DNA of 64,000 nt from the NCBI RefSeq assembly GCF_900105585.1, contig NZ_FNRT01000002.1:1984001-2048000 (forward strand). Reading direction: 5' to 3'. The stretch comes from Nocardioides exalbidus (GTDB lineage: Bacteria; Actinomycetota; Actinomycetes; Propionibacteriales; Nocardioidaceae). A model generated the notes under the pieces. That model did not search any database, had not been told where the DNA came from, and saw only the letters and a program-made list of their open reading frames with translations. A program made the translations under genes and the position numbers. How positions within the stretch are numbered: the first letter of the stretch is position 1; each line of letters begins with the position of its first letter. This document shows, one piece after another, positions 1-8,152 of the stretch.

Positions 1-534
1 GCCCTCGACGCGACCCTGCGCGAGCGGCTCGCCGGCGACCTCCGCTCGATCCTGCAGGCCGCCGGGACGACGGCGCTCCTGGTCACCCACGACCACGAGG
101 AGGCCTTCGCCCTCGCCGACCGGCTCGCCGTGATGCGCGCCGGTCGCGTCGTGCAGGCCGGCGCGATCGACGAGGTCTGGCGCGCGCCCGTCGACGAGGA
201 GACCGCGCTGTTCCTCGGCTACGCCCGGATCGTGCGCGAGGACGCGGCAGCGCGGGTGCTGGCAGCGGCGGGGATGGCGTCGTCGTACCCCTCGGGTGCG
301 GCCGTGGCACTGCGCCGCTCGGCCCTCGTCGTCGACCCGGACGGGTCGCTGCACGGTCGCGTCGAGTCCGCGCGGGTGACGCCCGAGCAGGTGCGGCTGG
401 TGGTGTCGGTGGACTCCGTCGGGTCGGTCGACGCGGTCGCCCCGCTGGGCAGCCGGGTGTCGCCCGGCGACGAGGTCGCGCTGCGTGTCGATGTGACGAG
501 GCTCGCCGCTCTGCCGATCGCGCAAGCCACTTGA
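1..534 (+). CDS. ABC transporter ATP-binding protein, C-terminal part (5' end outside window)
   Basis: The reading frame is open from the first base, so this is the tail of a gene that starts upstream. What remains begins in the D-loop region (ALDATLRERL) and continues through the H-loop segment LLVTHDHEEAFALADRLAVM, whose His contacts the ATP gamma-phosphate in this family. The Walker A, signature and Walker B motifs lie outside the window. About 90 residues after the nucleotide-binding domain look like a TOBE-type C-terminal extension, as in Fe3+, thiamine, spermidine or molybdate importers. The substrate cannot be told from this fragment. The next gene has its own leaderless promoter and is probably not in the same operon. 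ABC ATPase identity is secure; the subfamily is inference. Confidence 0.88.
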   Translation, partial: ALDATLRERLAGDLRSILQAAGTTALLVTHDHEEAFALADRLAVMRAGRVVQAGAIDEVWRAPVDEETALFLGYARIVREDAAARVLAAAGMASSYPSGAAVALRRSALVVDPDGSLHGRVESARVTPEQVRLVVSVDSVGSVDAVAPLGSRVSPGDEVALRVDVTRLAALPIAQAT

Positions 535-542
535 CGCGTCCC

Positions 543-548
543 TAGACT
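543..548 (+). promoter_or_regulatory. -10 box TAGACT of a leaderless promoter
   Basis: TAGACT ends 8 nt before the GTG of the PAP2 gene, and no Shine-Dalgarno is visible. This spacing puts the transcription start at or next to the start codon. Confidence 0.5.
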
Positions 549-556
549 CATCCCTT

Positions 557-1603
557 GTGTACAGACCCGCCTACGCCCTGCTCGTCGGCGTCGCCGGCAC
601 CATGGGCGTGCTGGCGGTCACCGCCGCGATCACGCTGAACCGGCCGCTCGTCGACCCCGAGGGATTCCTCGGCCCGTCGTGGCTGCGGCTGCCGCTGCTG
701 GTGCTCGGCGCCTTCCTGCTCGACCTGCTGCCGCGGACGCTGTGGTACTCCCGGCTGAAGCCCGCGCTGATGCCCGACATCGTGCGCGAGCGGATCCGCA
801 CCCACTGGGACCGCGAGCGGATCATCCTCGTCGTGCTCGGCCTGGTGAGCTTCTACATCACCTACGTCTGCTACCGGAACCTCAAGTCGTTCCTCCCCTT
901 CATCATGGGCGAGGACAAGTACGACCGTGAGCTGCACCTGATCGACCGCGCGCTGATGTTCGGCCACGAGCCGGCGACGATCCTCCACACGATCTTCGGC
1001 ACCGGGATCCTGTCCCACTTCCTGTCGACCATCTACCTCTGGTTCCTGCCGCTGGTGCCGCTGGCGCTCGCCGCCTGGCTGGTGTGGTCGCGCAACATCA
1101 CCTTCGGCTACTGGTTCGCCACCTCGCAGTGCCTGGCCTGGACGCTCGGCACCGCGTCCTACTACGCCCTGCCGACCCTCGGCCCCGGCTTCCAGTACAG
1201 CTACCTCTACGCCGACCTCCCCGACACCGGGTCGAGCGCGCTGATGGAGGCCCTGTTCTACGGGCGCAAGGGCGTGATCCGCGACGGGGCGGAGGGGGCG
1301 GTCCAGTCCGTGGCCGGCTTCGCGTCCCTGCACGTCGCGATCACCCTGCTCGTCGCGCTCATGGTCCAGTACACGATCCGCAACCGGCTGATCCGGATCG
1401 TGTTCTGGTGCAACTTCTCCATCACCGTCGTCGCCACCCTCTACTTCGGCTGGCACTACATCGCCGACGACCTCGCCGGCGTCGTGATCGCCCTCTTCTC
1501 CTTCTGGCTCGGCGGGCTCGCCTCCGGGCAGAAGTTCGACAGACACGGGCTCGCCTCGCACCCCACCTCGACGACGCGTCAGGTGCCCGTCGACGCCGAC
1601 TGA
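557..1603 (+). CDS. PAP2-superfamily integral membrane phosphatase/transferase
   Basis: A 348-residue polytopic membrane protein with about six to eight hydrophobic segments. Two PAP2 signature blocks are visible: ASLHVA near residue 256 (motif 2, with the catalytic His) and GWHYIADDLAG near 297 (motif 3, with the second His and the Asp). PAP2 enzymes remove or transfer phosphate on lipid phosphates at the membrane. Actinobacterial members of this large type may act on phosphatidylinositol-like or prenyl-phosphate substrates, which cannot be decided here. Motif 1 (KxxxxxxRP) is not obvious; KGVIRDGAEG lies roughly in its place. The GTG start fits a leaderless -10 eight bases upstream. Its 3' end meets a copy of the interspersed palindromic repeat. 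Confidence 0.82.
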   Translation: MYRPAYALLVGVAGTMGVLAVTAAITLNRPLVDPEGFLGPSWLRLPLLVLGAFLLDLLPRTLWYSRLKPALMPDIVRERIRTHWDRERIILVVLGLVSFYITYVCYRNLKSFLPFIMGEDKYDRELHLIDRALMFGHEPATILHTIFGTGILSHFLSTIYLWFLPLVPLALAAWLVWSRNITFGYWFATSQCLAWTLGTASYYALPTLGPGFQYSYLYADLPDTGSSALMEALFYGRKGVIRDGAEGAVQSVAGFASLHVAITLLVALMVQYTIRNRLIRIVFWCNFSITVVATLYFGWHYIADDLAGVVIALFSFWLGGLASGQKFDRHGLASHPTSTTRQVPVDAD

Positions 1604-1628
1604 CGCGTCGTACCCCTGTTTCTGCGGC

Positions 1629-1707
1629 GGTCACCGGATATCCGGTGACCACCCCGCTTGTCGGCCCAGATCTCGGCCGACAAGCGGGAGACTGGGGTGC
1701 AAAGGTC
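1629..1707 (-). repeat. Interspersed palindromic repeat family 1, copy A (inverted)
   Basis: On the + strand it starts with the perfect 22-bp palindrome GGTCACCGGATATCCGGTGACC. A hairpin with 14-bp perfect arms (CCCGCTTGTCGGCC and its complement, 8-nt loop) follows at 1653-1688, then the GGTGCAAAGGTC end. It is the only copy whose hairpin arms are intact. It lies between two convergent genes and touches the stop codon of the minus-strand gene. Copies B, C and D are in the opposite orientation. A bidirectional terminator role is possible. Confidence 0.85.
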
Positions 1708-2677
1708 AGGCCGCGCCCTTGTTGCGCGAGGCCATCACCTTCCGGATCCGCGTCGCCAGCAGCTCCGGGCGAGCGAGGTCGGACCACGTAATCCGGATGC
1801 AGGTCCAGCCGGTGAGCTGGCACACCAGCACCTCACGCTTCTTCTCGCGCATGAGGAACTCATCGAGCGTCTCGCCCTCGCGGCGGTGCTTCGCGTACTT
1901 GATCTTGCCGTCGAACTCGACGAACACGTTGAGCTCCGGCCAGGCGAAGTCCACCCGCGCCACGAGCGTGCCCTGCTCGTCGAAGACGTCGACCTGCGGC
2001 TCGGGCCTCACCAACCCCTGCGTGTGGGCCAGGAAGCTGAAGCGGTCCTCGCCGACGGACTCCAGCCGATGATCGGCGAGATGCATCACGAGGTTCGTGG
2101 TCAGGCTCCCCGGCCACTCGCGATGCGCCTCGGCCTGCGCGACGAACTCGTCCAGCGTCATCGCCTTCGCGTGGAGGAGCCGGTTGACCGCGACGAGCGC
2201 TGCCTCGACGCCGCCGATCGTCGTGACCTCGAAGGCCGATCGAGCGGCCGTGCTGATGACCACGCCGTTCAGCTCCTCCTGGTCCTCGGGCTCCAGGATC
2301 CCGCGATGAGGTGTCCAGTCGGCCTGCCGCCGGCCCGCCCGGTGGTTGCCGGTGCGGGTCGTGTGGACCACGTCCAGCGAGAAGCCCCACAGCGGGATGC
2401 CGCGCTCGACGATCGACGACACGTGGGTCAGCGCCGTCGCGCTGTGCGCCCTGGCTCGTACGGCCCGAGCGAGCAGCCGGTGCCGGTCCTCGGGCGTCAG
2501 CCGGTCCCACACGTCGTGCTGGACGTAGGCGCCGTACCGGATGCGCTTGAGCACCTTCGCGCGCACCAGGCGGTCGATCTGGTTGTCCGTTATGCCGCTC
2601 GCGAGCAGGTCGCGGCGCAGCCGGACCAGGCCCTCGAGGTCCACCTGTGGCTCCGTCATGCGGGATGGGATGCCCAT
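1706..2677 (-). CDS. AbiEi-like antitoxin-domain / DUF559-type endonuclease-fold protein
   Basis: About 323 residues. The N-terminus (LVRLRRDLLASGITDNQIDRL and the following KRIRYGAYV) looks like the winged-helix domain of type IV AbiEi antitoxins. The C-terminal third resembles a DUF559/Vsr-like nuclease fold: VDFAWPELNVFVEFDGKIKY has the D...E...K spacing, followed by an R-rich segment. Such proteins are common orphans in actinobacteria and their function is unproven; no AbiEii nucleotidyltransferase toxin is adjacent. I chose the ATG at 2677, which has a TACGTT hexamer 9 nt upstream. A TTG at 2719 would add 14 residues, and an ATG 18 bases further in is also possible. The gene is bracketed by inverted copies A and B of repeat family 1. 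Confidence 0.72.
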   Translation of the reverse strand: MGIPSRMTEPQVDLEGLVRLRRDLLASGITDNQIDRLVRAKVLKRIRYGAYVQHDVWDRLTPEDRHRLLARAVRARAHSATALTHVSSIVERGIPLWGFSLDVVHTTRTGNHRAGRRQADWTPHRGILEPEDQEELNGVVISTAARSAFEVTTIGGVEAALVAVNRLLHAKAMTLDEFVAQAEAHREWPGSLTTNLVMHLADHRLESVGEDRFSFLAHTQGLVRPEPQVDVFDEQGTLVARVDFAWPELNVFVEFDGKIKYAKHRREGETLDEFLMREKKREVLVCQLTGWTCIRITWSDLARPELLATRIRKVMASRNKGAA

Positions 2678-2734
2678 CGACCGACCAACGTATGCCGGGG
2701 CCGTCGCGGCTGTGGACAACCGTCACTAGCGGGC

Positions 2735-2812
2735 GACCTTTGCACCCGAGTTTCCCGCTTCGTCACCCGGATCTGGGCCGACAAGCGGGGCGGTCACCGG
2801 ATATCCGGTGAC
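2735..2812 (+). repeat. Interspersed palindromic repeat family 1, copy B
   Basis: It runs from GACCTTTGCACCC to GGTCACCGGATATCCGGTGAC. The central hairpin is degenerate here: the left arm reads CCCGCTTCGTCACCC against an intact right arm GGCCGACAAGCGGG. It lies in a divergent intergenic region, inverted relative to copy A on the other side of the AbiEi-like gene. Confidence 0.85.
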
Positions 2813-2935
2813 TCCAGATCGAACGGGACGGGAACTACATCGATGTAACTTGCAAGCCGACACGCCGAGCGACGGTGAAAAAGTTGAGGAAACTGTTCCG
2901 TGTGTGACGAAAGTTCATTAACGTGCCTCGAGTTG

Positions 2936-2961
2936 CCCGTGCGGTGGGGAAGCCGCACGGG
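2936..2961 (+). promoter_or_regulatory. Stem-loop in the NlpC/P60 leader
   Basis: CCCGTGCGG and CCGCACGGG form a perfect 9-bp stem around an 8-nt purine-rich loop (TGGGGAAG). The hairpin ends 14 nt before the AGGGAG ribosome binding site at 2975-2980, which serves the GTG at 2986. It could be a translational or antitermination element. It does not match the c-di-AMP (ydaO) riboswitch pattern as I know it. Confidence 0.45.
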
Positions 2962-2985
2962 CCCGAGACCACACAGGGAGCCCCC

Positions 2986-4473
2986 GTGCCCTTCGTTCCG
3001 CCGCTGGACCCGACGCCGACACGCACGAGCACGGCACGGCGTACGACGTCGCGCTGGGCGACCGCGCTCGTACTGGTCGCCGGCCTCGGGCTCGGCGGGC
3101 ACGGGATCGCGTTCGCCCAGGACGACGACGGCGTGCCGAGCGAGGCCGACGTCGAGCAGGCCCAGCGCGACGCCGCCGCCAAGGAGCGTGACGTCGCCGA
3201 CGTCCGCGCCGACCTGATCAGGGCCAACTTCGCGCTCGACAGCGCCGGCGACACCGCCGCGCAGGCCGCCGAGGCCTGGAACGGTGCGCGCTGGCGGGCA
3301 ACGGAGGCCCGGCAGGAGGCGGAGGACGCGGAGGCCGCGGCCGCGACGGCGCGAGACGACGTCGCCGAGCAGCGCGAGCTCTACGCCAACACGGTCGTGC
3401 GGTCCTACGAGCAGGCATCGCAGGTCCAGGGGCTGTCGGCGGTCGTCGAGGCCGACGGCATCAGCGCGCTCATCGACCGCTCGGTCACGCTAGGCAACAC
3501 CTCCGACGCCCTGGACGGGCAGTACGACTCGTTCATCGCTGCCTCCGCTGTCGCCGAGGTCACCGCGACGGCCGCCGAGCGGGCCAGCGAGCGCGCCGAG
3601 TCCGCTGCCACGGAGGCCCGCGCGGCCCACGACGCCGCAGCCTCGGCGCAGGCCGACGCGGGCGCGCTCGCCGCGTCGATCGCGGCGACCAAGTCCGACC
3701 TGATCGCCGAGCTCGCCCACCTCACGGGCATCTCGGTCGAGCTCGCGGAGAAGCGTCAGCAGGCGCTGGAGCAGGCGGCTGCCGAGGCCGCCGCTGCCGC
3801 GGCCCAGGCCCAGGCGGAGCAGGAGGCGGAGGAGGAGCACGAGGCGACCCCGACCTCCACCCCGACCTCCACCCCGACTCCCACCCCGACGTCCACGCCC
3901 ACCCCGACCTCCACGCCCACCTCGACGAGCAAGCCGACGCCGACGCCGACCCCGACTCCCACCAGCACCCCGACCGCTTCGAGCACCCCGACCCCGACGA
4001 GCACGCCGACGCCCAGCACGCCGGTCCCCACGACGCCGAGCCCGACTGCGACGCCGACCCCCACGCCGACCCCCACGCCGACACCCATTCCCACCCCGCC
4101 GCCGACGCCGGGCGATGCGAGCGCCGCGATCGCGTACGCCCAGGCACAGATCGGCGACCCCTACCGCTGGGGTGCCGCCGGTCCGAACGCCTGGGACTGC
4201 TCCGGGCTGACCTCGGTCGCGTGGGCGCAGGGCGGCAAGTCCCTCCCGCACTACTCCGTCGCGCAGTACACCCAGTCGACCGCGATCACCGCGAGCCAGC
4301 TGCAGCCCGGCGACCTCGTCTTCTGGGGCTCGTCGAGCAACCCGGGCTCGATCTACCACGTGGCGCTCTACGTCGGCGACGGCCAGATCGTCCACGCACC
4401 GCGCACGGGCCGGAACGTCACCCAGGAGTCGATGTACTACTGGCGGGCGCCGAACTTCTTCGCCCGGCCCTGA
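2986..4473 (+). CDS. Secreted NlpC/P60 peptidoglycan endopeptidase with coiled coil and Thr-Pro linker
   Basis: About 495 residues. A signal peptide ([21 protein letters not shown]) is followed by an Ala/Glu-rich coiled coil (about residues 45-285), a TP/TPTS low-complexity linker (about 287-375) and a C-terminal NlpC/P60 domain. The catalytic Cys is in WDCSGL near residue 404, with His in IYHVALYVG near 457 and a further His in IVHAP near 468. The family cleaves D-Glu/mDAP-type bonds in peptidoglycan stem peptides; a coiled-coil N-terminus is typical of RipA-like enzymes acting at septa. I preferred GTG 2986 because AGGGAG lies 5 nt upstream and the signal peptide then starts correctly. A GTG at 2923 would place the leader stem-loop in the coding region. 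Confidence 0.9.
   Translation: MPFVPPLDPTPTRTSTARRTTSRWATALVLVAGLGLGGHGIAFAQDDDGVPSEADVEQAQRDAAAKERDVADVRADLIRANFALDSAGDTAAQAAEAWNGARWRATEARQEAEDAEAAAATARDDVAEQRELYANTVVRSYEQASQVQGLSAVVEADGISALIDRSVTLGNTSDALDGQYDSFIAASAVAEVTATAAERASERAESAATEARAAHDAAASAQADAGALAASIAATKSDLIAELAHLTGISVELAEKRQQALEQAAAEAAAAAAQAQAEQEAEEEHEATPTSTPTSTPTPTPTSTPTPTSTPTSTSKPTPTPTPTPTSTPTASSTPTPTSTPTPSTPVPTTPSPTATPTPTPTPTPTPIPTPPPTPGDASAAIAYAQAQIGDPYRWGAAGPNAWDCSGLTSVAWAQGGKSLPHYSVAQYTQSTAITASQLQPGDLVFWGSSSNPGSIYHVALYVGDGQIVHAPRTGRNVTQESMYYWRAPNFFARP
3846..4110 (+). repeat. In-frame degenerate Thr-Pro repeat linker
   Basis: Tandem ACC/CCG/TCC codons encode runs of [10 protein letters not shown] inside the NlpC/P60 gene. 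Such linkers span the cell wall. The repetitive DNA makes slippage and length variation between strains likely. Confidence 0.8.
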
Positions 4474-4479
4474 TCACGG

Positions 4480-4558
4480 GACCTTTGCACCCGAGACTCC
4501 CGCTTCGTCACCCAGATCTCGGCCGACAAGCGGGGTGGTCACCGGATATCCGGTGACC
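4480..4558 (+). repeat. Interspersed palindromic repeat family 1, copy C
   Basis: Same layout as copy B: GACCTTTGCACCC, degenerate hairpin, then the full 22-bp palindrome at 4537-4558. It lies between the convergent NlpC/P60 and sulfotransferase genes. Confidence 0.85.
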
Positions 4559-4575
4559 GCCGGGACGAGCAGCCC

Positions 4576-5457
4576 TCAGCGCACCTTGCGCGCGAACCGG
4601 GCGGCGAGCTCGCTGGGCGGGAGGTCCCCGTCGAGGACGAGGCGGGTGGGCCAGGCGGAGGTGTCGATCCCGGACAGCTCCTCGAAGAGGTCGAGGTCCT
4701 TGGCGTAGACCTCCGCGACGCGGGCGAGGTCGTCGCCGGTCGGCGCGGTGCCGGGGACCTGCTCGGCGCCGGCGTGCCAGTTCCTCAGCGGCGGCACCTG
4801 CTCGAAGCGGGGAAGGCCGAGGAAGTCGGTCGTCCGGTCGATGGTCGCCTCGAAGTCGCCGAGCATCGAGCGCAGCTCCAGGAGCAGCCACTGCTGCCGC
4901 GGGAACAGCTCGAAGCCGCGCTGCAGCTGCTCGCCGTAGAACCCGCGCGCGATGCCGGTCATGTGACGCCACCGCATGGTGCGCACCTCGTCGGGCGGGG
5001 GGACCGTGTCGGGCAGCGAGGTGTGCGGCCACTCGGTCAGGAAGTCCGGCCAGTCCGGCCACGCCAGGTTGCGCGAGCGCAGCATCACCCAGTGCGAGAA
5101 CAGCCGCTCGAGCGGGTCGCGGAACACCGCGATGAGCGGCATGTCGGGCTTGTACTGCCGCATCCGCTCCATCGCGTGCGGCCAGTAGAGGTACGTCGGT
5201 GAGGCGTCGCCGACCATCGTGTGGACCGCGGCGCGGCGCGGGGCGGTGTAGTCGCGGGCGTGGTCGGGCGAGGACCAGTCGACGGTCTCGTCGTCGAAGT
5301 AGTGCCGCTCCTTGTCGGGCGGCTGGCACACGAGCCGGTGCTGGTTGAGCGTGACCGCCAGCGTCGACGTACCACCCTTCTGCACGCCGACCACGGCGTA
5401 GTTGTAGGGCAGCACGCCCAGGGGATCGCCCTGAGGGGTGGCATCCGGCACGTTCAT
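4576..5457 (-). CDS. Sulfotransferase family protein
   Basis: 293 residues with the two PAPS-binding blocks of cytosolic/Golgi-type sulfotransferases: the 5'-phosphosulfate loop VGVQKGGTSTL near residue 24 and the 3'-phosphate motif VFRDPLERLFSHW near 119. The family moves sulfate from PAPS to hydroxyl or amino groups of sugars, lipids or small molecules. The acceptor is unknown; the middle region resembles heparan-sulfate-type enzymes. I chose the ATG at 5457 because TAGGTT lies 7 nt upstream (leaderless). A longer start at 5502 would overlap the divergent acyl-CoA oxidase-like gene. Confidence 0.87.
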   Translation of the reverse strand: MNVPDATPQGDPLGVLPYNYAVVGVQKGGTSTLAVTLNQHRLVCQPPDKERHYFDDETVDWSSPDHARDYTAPRRAAVHTMVGDASPTYLYWPHAMERMRQYKPDMPLIAVFRDPLERLFSHWVMLRSRNLAWPDWPDFLTEWPHTSLPDTVPPPDEVRTMRWRHMTGIARGFYGEQLQRGFELFPRQQWLLLELRSMLGDFEATIDRTTDFLGLPRFEQVPPLRNWHAGAEQVPGTAPTGDDLARVAEVYAKDLDLFEELSGIDTSAWPTRLVLDGDLPPSELAARFARKVR

Positions 5458-5464
5458 CGCGGTG

Positions 5465-5486
5465 AACCTACCCGGATGGCTACGTT
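5465..5486. promoter_or_regulatory. Divergent leaderless promoter pair
   Basis: TAGGTT (minus strand, 5465-5470) lies 7 nt from the sulfotransferase ATG. TACGTT (plus strand, 5481-5486) lies 6 nt from the acyl-CoA oxidase-like ATG. Only 35 bp separate the two start codons. Confidence 0.5.
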
Positions 5487-5492
5487 GGGACC

Positions 5493-7484
5493 ATGACGGC
5501 ACAGGAGCAGGCGCCCGACGTCGAGGCCGACGGCTACGTGCAGCCCGAGGTCGACGTCGAAGCGATGCGGGCGCTGCTGGACGGCCGCCACCGCGAGGTC
5601 CGCGACCTCGTCCGCACCAACCTCGCCGAGCACGCGCAGGTCCTGCTCGACCAGGAGCAGATGACGACCGCCGACTTCCGCGAGCGCGTGAAGGACGTCG
5701 TGGTGACGATGGCCGCGACCGGGCAGACCGGGATGGGGTTCCCCGAGGAGTACGGCGGGGGCGGCGACATCGGCGCCTCGATCGCCGCCTTCGAGACCCT
5801 CGCGCTCGGCGACCTGTCGGTGCTGGTGAAGGTCGGCGTCCAGTTCGGCCTCTTCGGCGGCGCGGTCCTCCAGCTCGGCACGAAGCCGCACCACGACGCG
5901 TACCTCGCCGACCTCGTCAGCGGCCGCACGATGGGGTGCTTCGCGATGACCGAGACCGGGCACGGCTCCAACGTGCAGGCCCTCGGCACCGTGGCGACGT
6001 ACGACGTCGAGGCGCAGGAGTTCGTGATCACCACGCCCGACGACGCGAGCCGCAAGGACTACATCGGCAACGCGGCGGCGCACGCCGAGCTCGCGGTGGT
6101 GTTCGCGCAGCTCGACGTCGCGGGGGAGCGCCACGGCGTGCACGCCTTCGTCGTCCGGATCCGTGAGGGCGGCGAGGTCGTCGACGGCGTGCGCATCGAG
6201 GACTGCGGTCCGAAGATGGGCCTCAACGGCGTCGACAACGGCCGGATCTGGTTCGACGGGCTGCGCGTGCCGCGGACCGCGCTGCTCAACCAGTTCGCCG
6301 AGGTGACGCCGGAGGGTCGCTACCTCTCGCCGATCGACAACCCCAACAAGCGCTTCTTCACGATGCTCGGCACCCTCGTCCAGGGTCGCGTCTGCGTCGG
6401 CGGCGCGGGCATCAACGCCTCGAAGGTCGCGCTCGCCATCGCCATCCGCTACGCCGTGCGCCGTCGCCAGTTCGAGGCGACCGACCCCGAGCAGGAGCAG
6501 GTGCTCCTCGACTACGGCATGCACCAACGCCGCCTGCTGCCGCTCGTCGCGCGGACCTACGCCCTGCACTTCGCCCAGGAGGTCGTCGCCGGCCAGCTGC
6601 ACGAGGTGTTCTCCGGCCCGGGGCCGACCGAGGAGGGCAGCGACGAGCACGCCCGCCGGATGCTCGAGTCGCGGGCCGCCGGCACCAAGGCGCTCGGCAC
6701 GTGGCACGCGACCCGGACCATCCAGGAGTGCCGCGAGGCCTGCGGGGGCGCGGGCTACCTCAGCGAGAACCGGTTCGCGGCGCTCAAGGCCGACACCGAC
6801 GTCTTCACCACCTTCGAGGGCGACAACCACGTGCTGCTCCAGCTCGTCGCGAAGGGCCTGCTGACCGACTACGCAGGCGAGTTCGAGGAGATGGACCAGC
6901 TCGGCATGGCGCGCTTCGTCGCTGGTCTCGCGGTCGACACCGTCGTCGAGCGGACCGCCGTGCACAAGCTCGTGCAGTCGGTGCGCGACCTGCTGCCGGG
7001 CGGGGACACGTGGGACCAGGAGGCCGGCCTGCTCGACCCGAACTACCAGCTCGCGATGCTCCGCTTCCGTGAGGAGCACATGATCGGCGGGGTCGCCCGC
7101 CGGCTCAAGCGCGGCATCGACCAGAAGGAGAACGCGGGCGCGGTGTTCTCCCGCGTCCAGGACCACGTCATCGCCGCGGCCCGCGCGCACACCGAGCGGC
7201 TGGTGCTCGAGGCCTTCGTCGCGAAGACGGCCGAGCTCCCCGACGGCGACCTCAAGGTCGCGCTCAACCTGCTCTGCGACCTCCACGCGCTGTCGACGAT
7301 CGAGGCCGACCGGGCGTGGTTCATGGAGCACGGGCGGCTCTCCAGCACCCGCTCGAAGGCGATCAGCCGCGAGGTCAACGCGCTGTGCCGCAAGGTCCGC
7401 CCGCTCGCTCGTCCCCTCGTCGACGCGTTCGGCGTGCCGGAGGAGATGCTGCGCAGTCCCGAGCTCATGGCCTGGGGCGACTGA
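5493..7484 (+). CDS. Acyl-CoA oxidase/dehydrogenase family flavoenzyme
   Basis: 663 residues, longer than ordinary acyl-CoA dehydrogenases (about 380-400) and close to peroxisomal-type acyl-CoA oxidases. Visible family features are GFPEEYGGGG near residue 75, the flavin/substrate segment FAMTETGHGSNVQ near 150, the linker segment GPKMGLNGVDNGRIWFD near 245, and EACGGAGYLSENR near 414. It should introduce the alpha-beta double bond of an acyl-CoA using FAD. Whether it passes electrons to oxygen or to an electron-transfer flavoprotein cannot be read from sequence alone. A methyltransferase gene follows after one base, so the next genes probably share its transcript. Confidence 0.88.
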   Translation: MTAQEQAPDVEADGYVQPEVDVEAMRALLDGRHREVRDLVRTNLAEHAQVLLDQEQMTTADFRERVKDVVVTMAATGQTGMGFPEEYGGGGDIGASIAAFETLALGDLSVLVKVGVQFGLFGGAVLQLGTKPHHDAYLADLVSGRTMGCFAMTETGHGSNVQALGTVATYDVEAQEFVITTPDDASRKDYIGNAAAHAELAVVFAQLDVAGERHGVHAFVVRIREGGEVVDGVRIEDCGPKMGLNGVDNGRIWFDGLRVPRTALLNQFAEVTPEGRYLSPIDNPNKRFFTMLGTLVQGRVCVGGAGINASKVALAIAIRYAVRRRQFEATDPEQEQVLLDYGMHQRRLLPLVARTYALHFAQEVVAGQLHEVFSGPGPTEEGSDEHARRMLESRAAGTKALGTWHATRTIQECREACGGAGYLSENRFAALKADTDVFTTFEGDNHVLLQLVAKGLLTDYAGEFEEMDQLGMARFVAGLAVDTVVERTAVHKLVQSVRDLLPGGDTWDQEAGLLDPNYQLAMLRFREEHMIGGVARRLKRGIDQKENAGAVFSRVQDHVIAAARAHTERLVLEAFVAKTAELPDGDLKVALNLLCDLHALSTIEADRAWFMEHGRLSSTRSKAISREVNALCRKVRPLARPLVDAFGVPEEMLRSPELMAWGD

Positions 7485-7485
7485 C

Positions 7486-8151
7486 GTGAGGCTCCCCGGT
7501 CTGGGCGGCTGGAGCGAGGACCCGCTGTGGTCCTACGTCTACCCCTGGCTCGTGGAGCACGAGCACGTCGGCGGAGCCGCGTGGCGCGCCGGCACCGGCA
7601 GCGACCTGTCGCTGCTGCACGACGCGGCCGCCGAGATCGGCACGCTGCCGCGCGGGGCCCGGGTCCTCGACGTGCCGACCGGCTCCGGCGTCGCGCTGCG
7701 CGGCCTCCGGCCCGGCCAGGGCGTCGACCTGGTGGCCGCCGACATCTCCGCCACCATGCTCGAGCGCGCGATGGCCACCGCCCGGCGCCGGGGCGTCGCC
7801 GACCAGGTCACGCCGCAGGTCGCCGACGTCGGTGACCTGCCCTTCCCCGACGACGACTTCGACCTCGTCGTCTCCCTCACCGGCCTCCACTGCTTGCCCG
7901 ACCCGCACCGGGCGATCGAGGAGATCGTCCGCGTCGTCCGGCCCGGCGGGACGATCACCGGCAGCTCGCTGTTCACCGACACCGGGCCGCGCTACCGGCC
8001 ACTGCGCTGGGGCGGCACCGCCATCGGCATCCTCGGCCCGATGTGCTCCTCCGCCGAGGCGCGCCAGTGGCTGCGCGAGGCCGGCTGCGACCACGTCGAC
8101 CTCACCCTCCACGGCGGGCTCGGCTACTTCCGCGCGACCAAGGAGGAGTGA
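7486..8151 (+). CDS. Class I SAM-dependent methyltransferase
   Basis: 221 residues. The SAM-binding motif I VLDVPTGSGVALRGL is near residue 60. The acidic strand-2 end is in VDLVAADISATML, followed by a UbiE-like middle part with PFPDDDFDLVVSLTGLHCLP and IVRVVRPGGTITGSSLF. Small-molecule or lipid methylation is likely; the substrate is unknown. The GTG start lies directly after the preceding stop codon and the gene ends one base before the next start, so it appears to be part of a three-gene operon. Confidence 0.84.
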   Translation: MRLPGLGGWSEDPLWSYVYPWLVEHEHVGGAAWRAGTGSDLSLLHDAAAEIGTLPRGARVLDVPTGSGVALRGLRPGQGVDLVAADISATMLERAMATARRRGVADQVTPQVADVGDLPFPDDDFDLVVSLTGLHCLPDPHRAIEEIVRVVRPGGTITGSSLFTDTGPRYRPLRWGGTAIGILGPMCSSAEARQWLREAGCDHVDLTLHGGLGYFRATKEE

Positions 8152-8152
8152 G

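Larger units (their letters stand above)
2678..2985. other. Divergent intergenic region holding repeat copy B and the NlpC/P60 leader
   Basis: About 308 bp between divergent genes. It holds repeat copy B, then a stretch from about 2825 to 2925 that is clearly AT-richer than its surroundings and should carry the promoter of the NlpC/P60 gene, then a strong stem-loop and a Shine-Dalgarno sequence. I could not pin down a convincing -35/-10 pair. Confidence 0.5.

Noticed and set aside
1658..2848. A 396-residue plus-strand frame over the AbiEi-like gene
   Set aside because: Antisense of the AbiEi-like gene, which has recognisable domain segments. It also passes through two copies of the palindromic repeat (its end reads HRISGDS, a repeat-encoded peptide).
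2830..2985. c-di-AMP (ydaO) riboswitch before the NlpC/P60 gene
   Set aside because: The conserved core segments expected for this class are not visible. Only a simple stem-loop is present.
3490..4395. Minus-strand frames rich in Gly-Val or Arg over the NlpC/P60 gene
   Set aside because: They are the reverse reading of the Thr-Pro linker codons; a low-complexity artefact.
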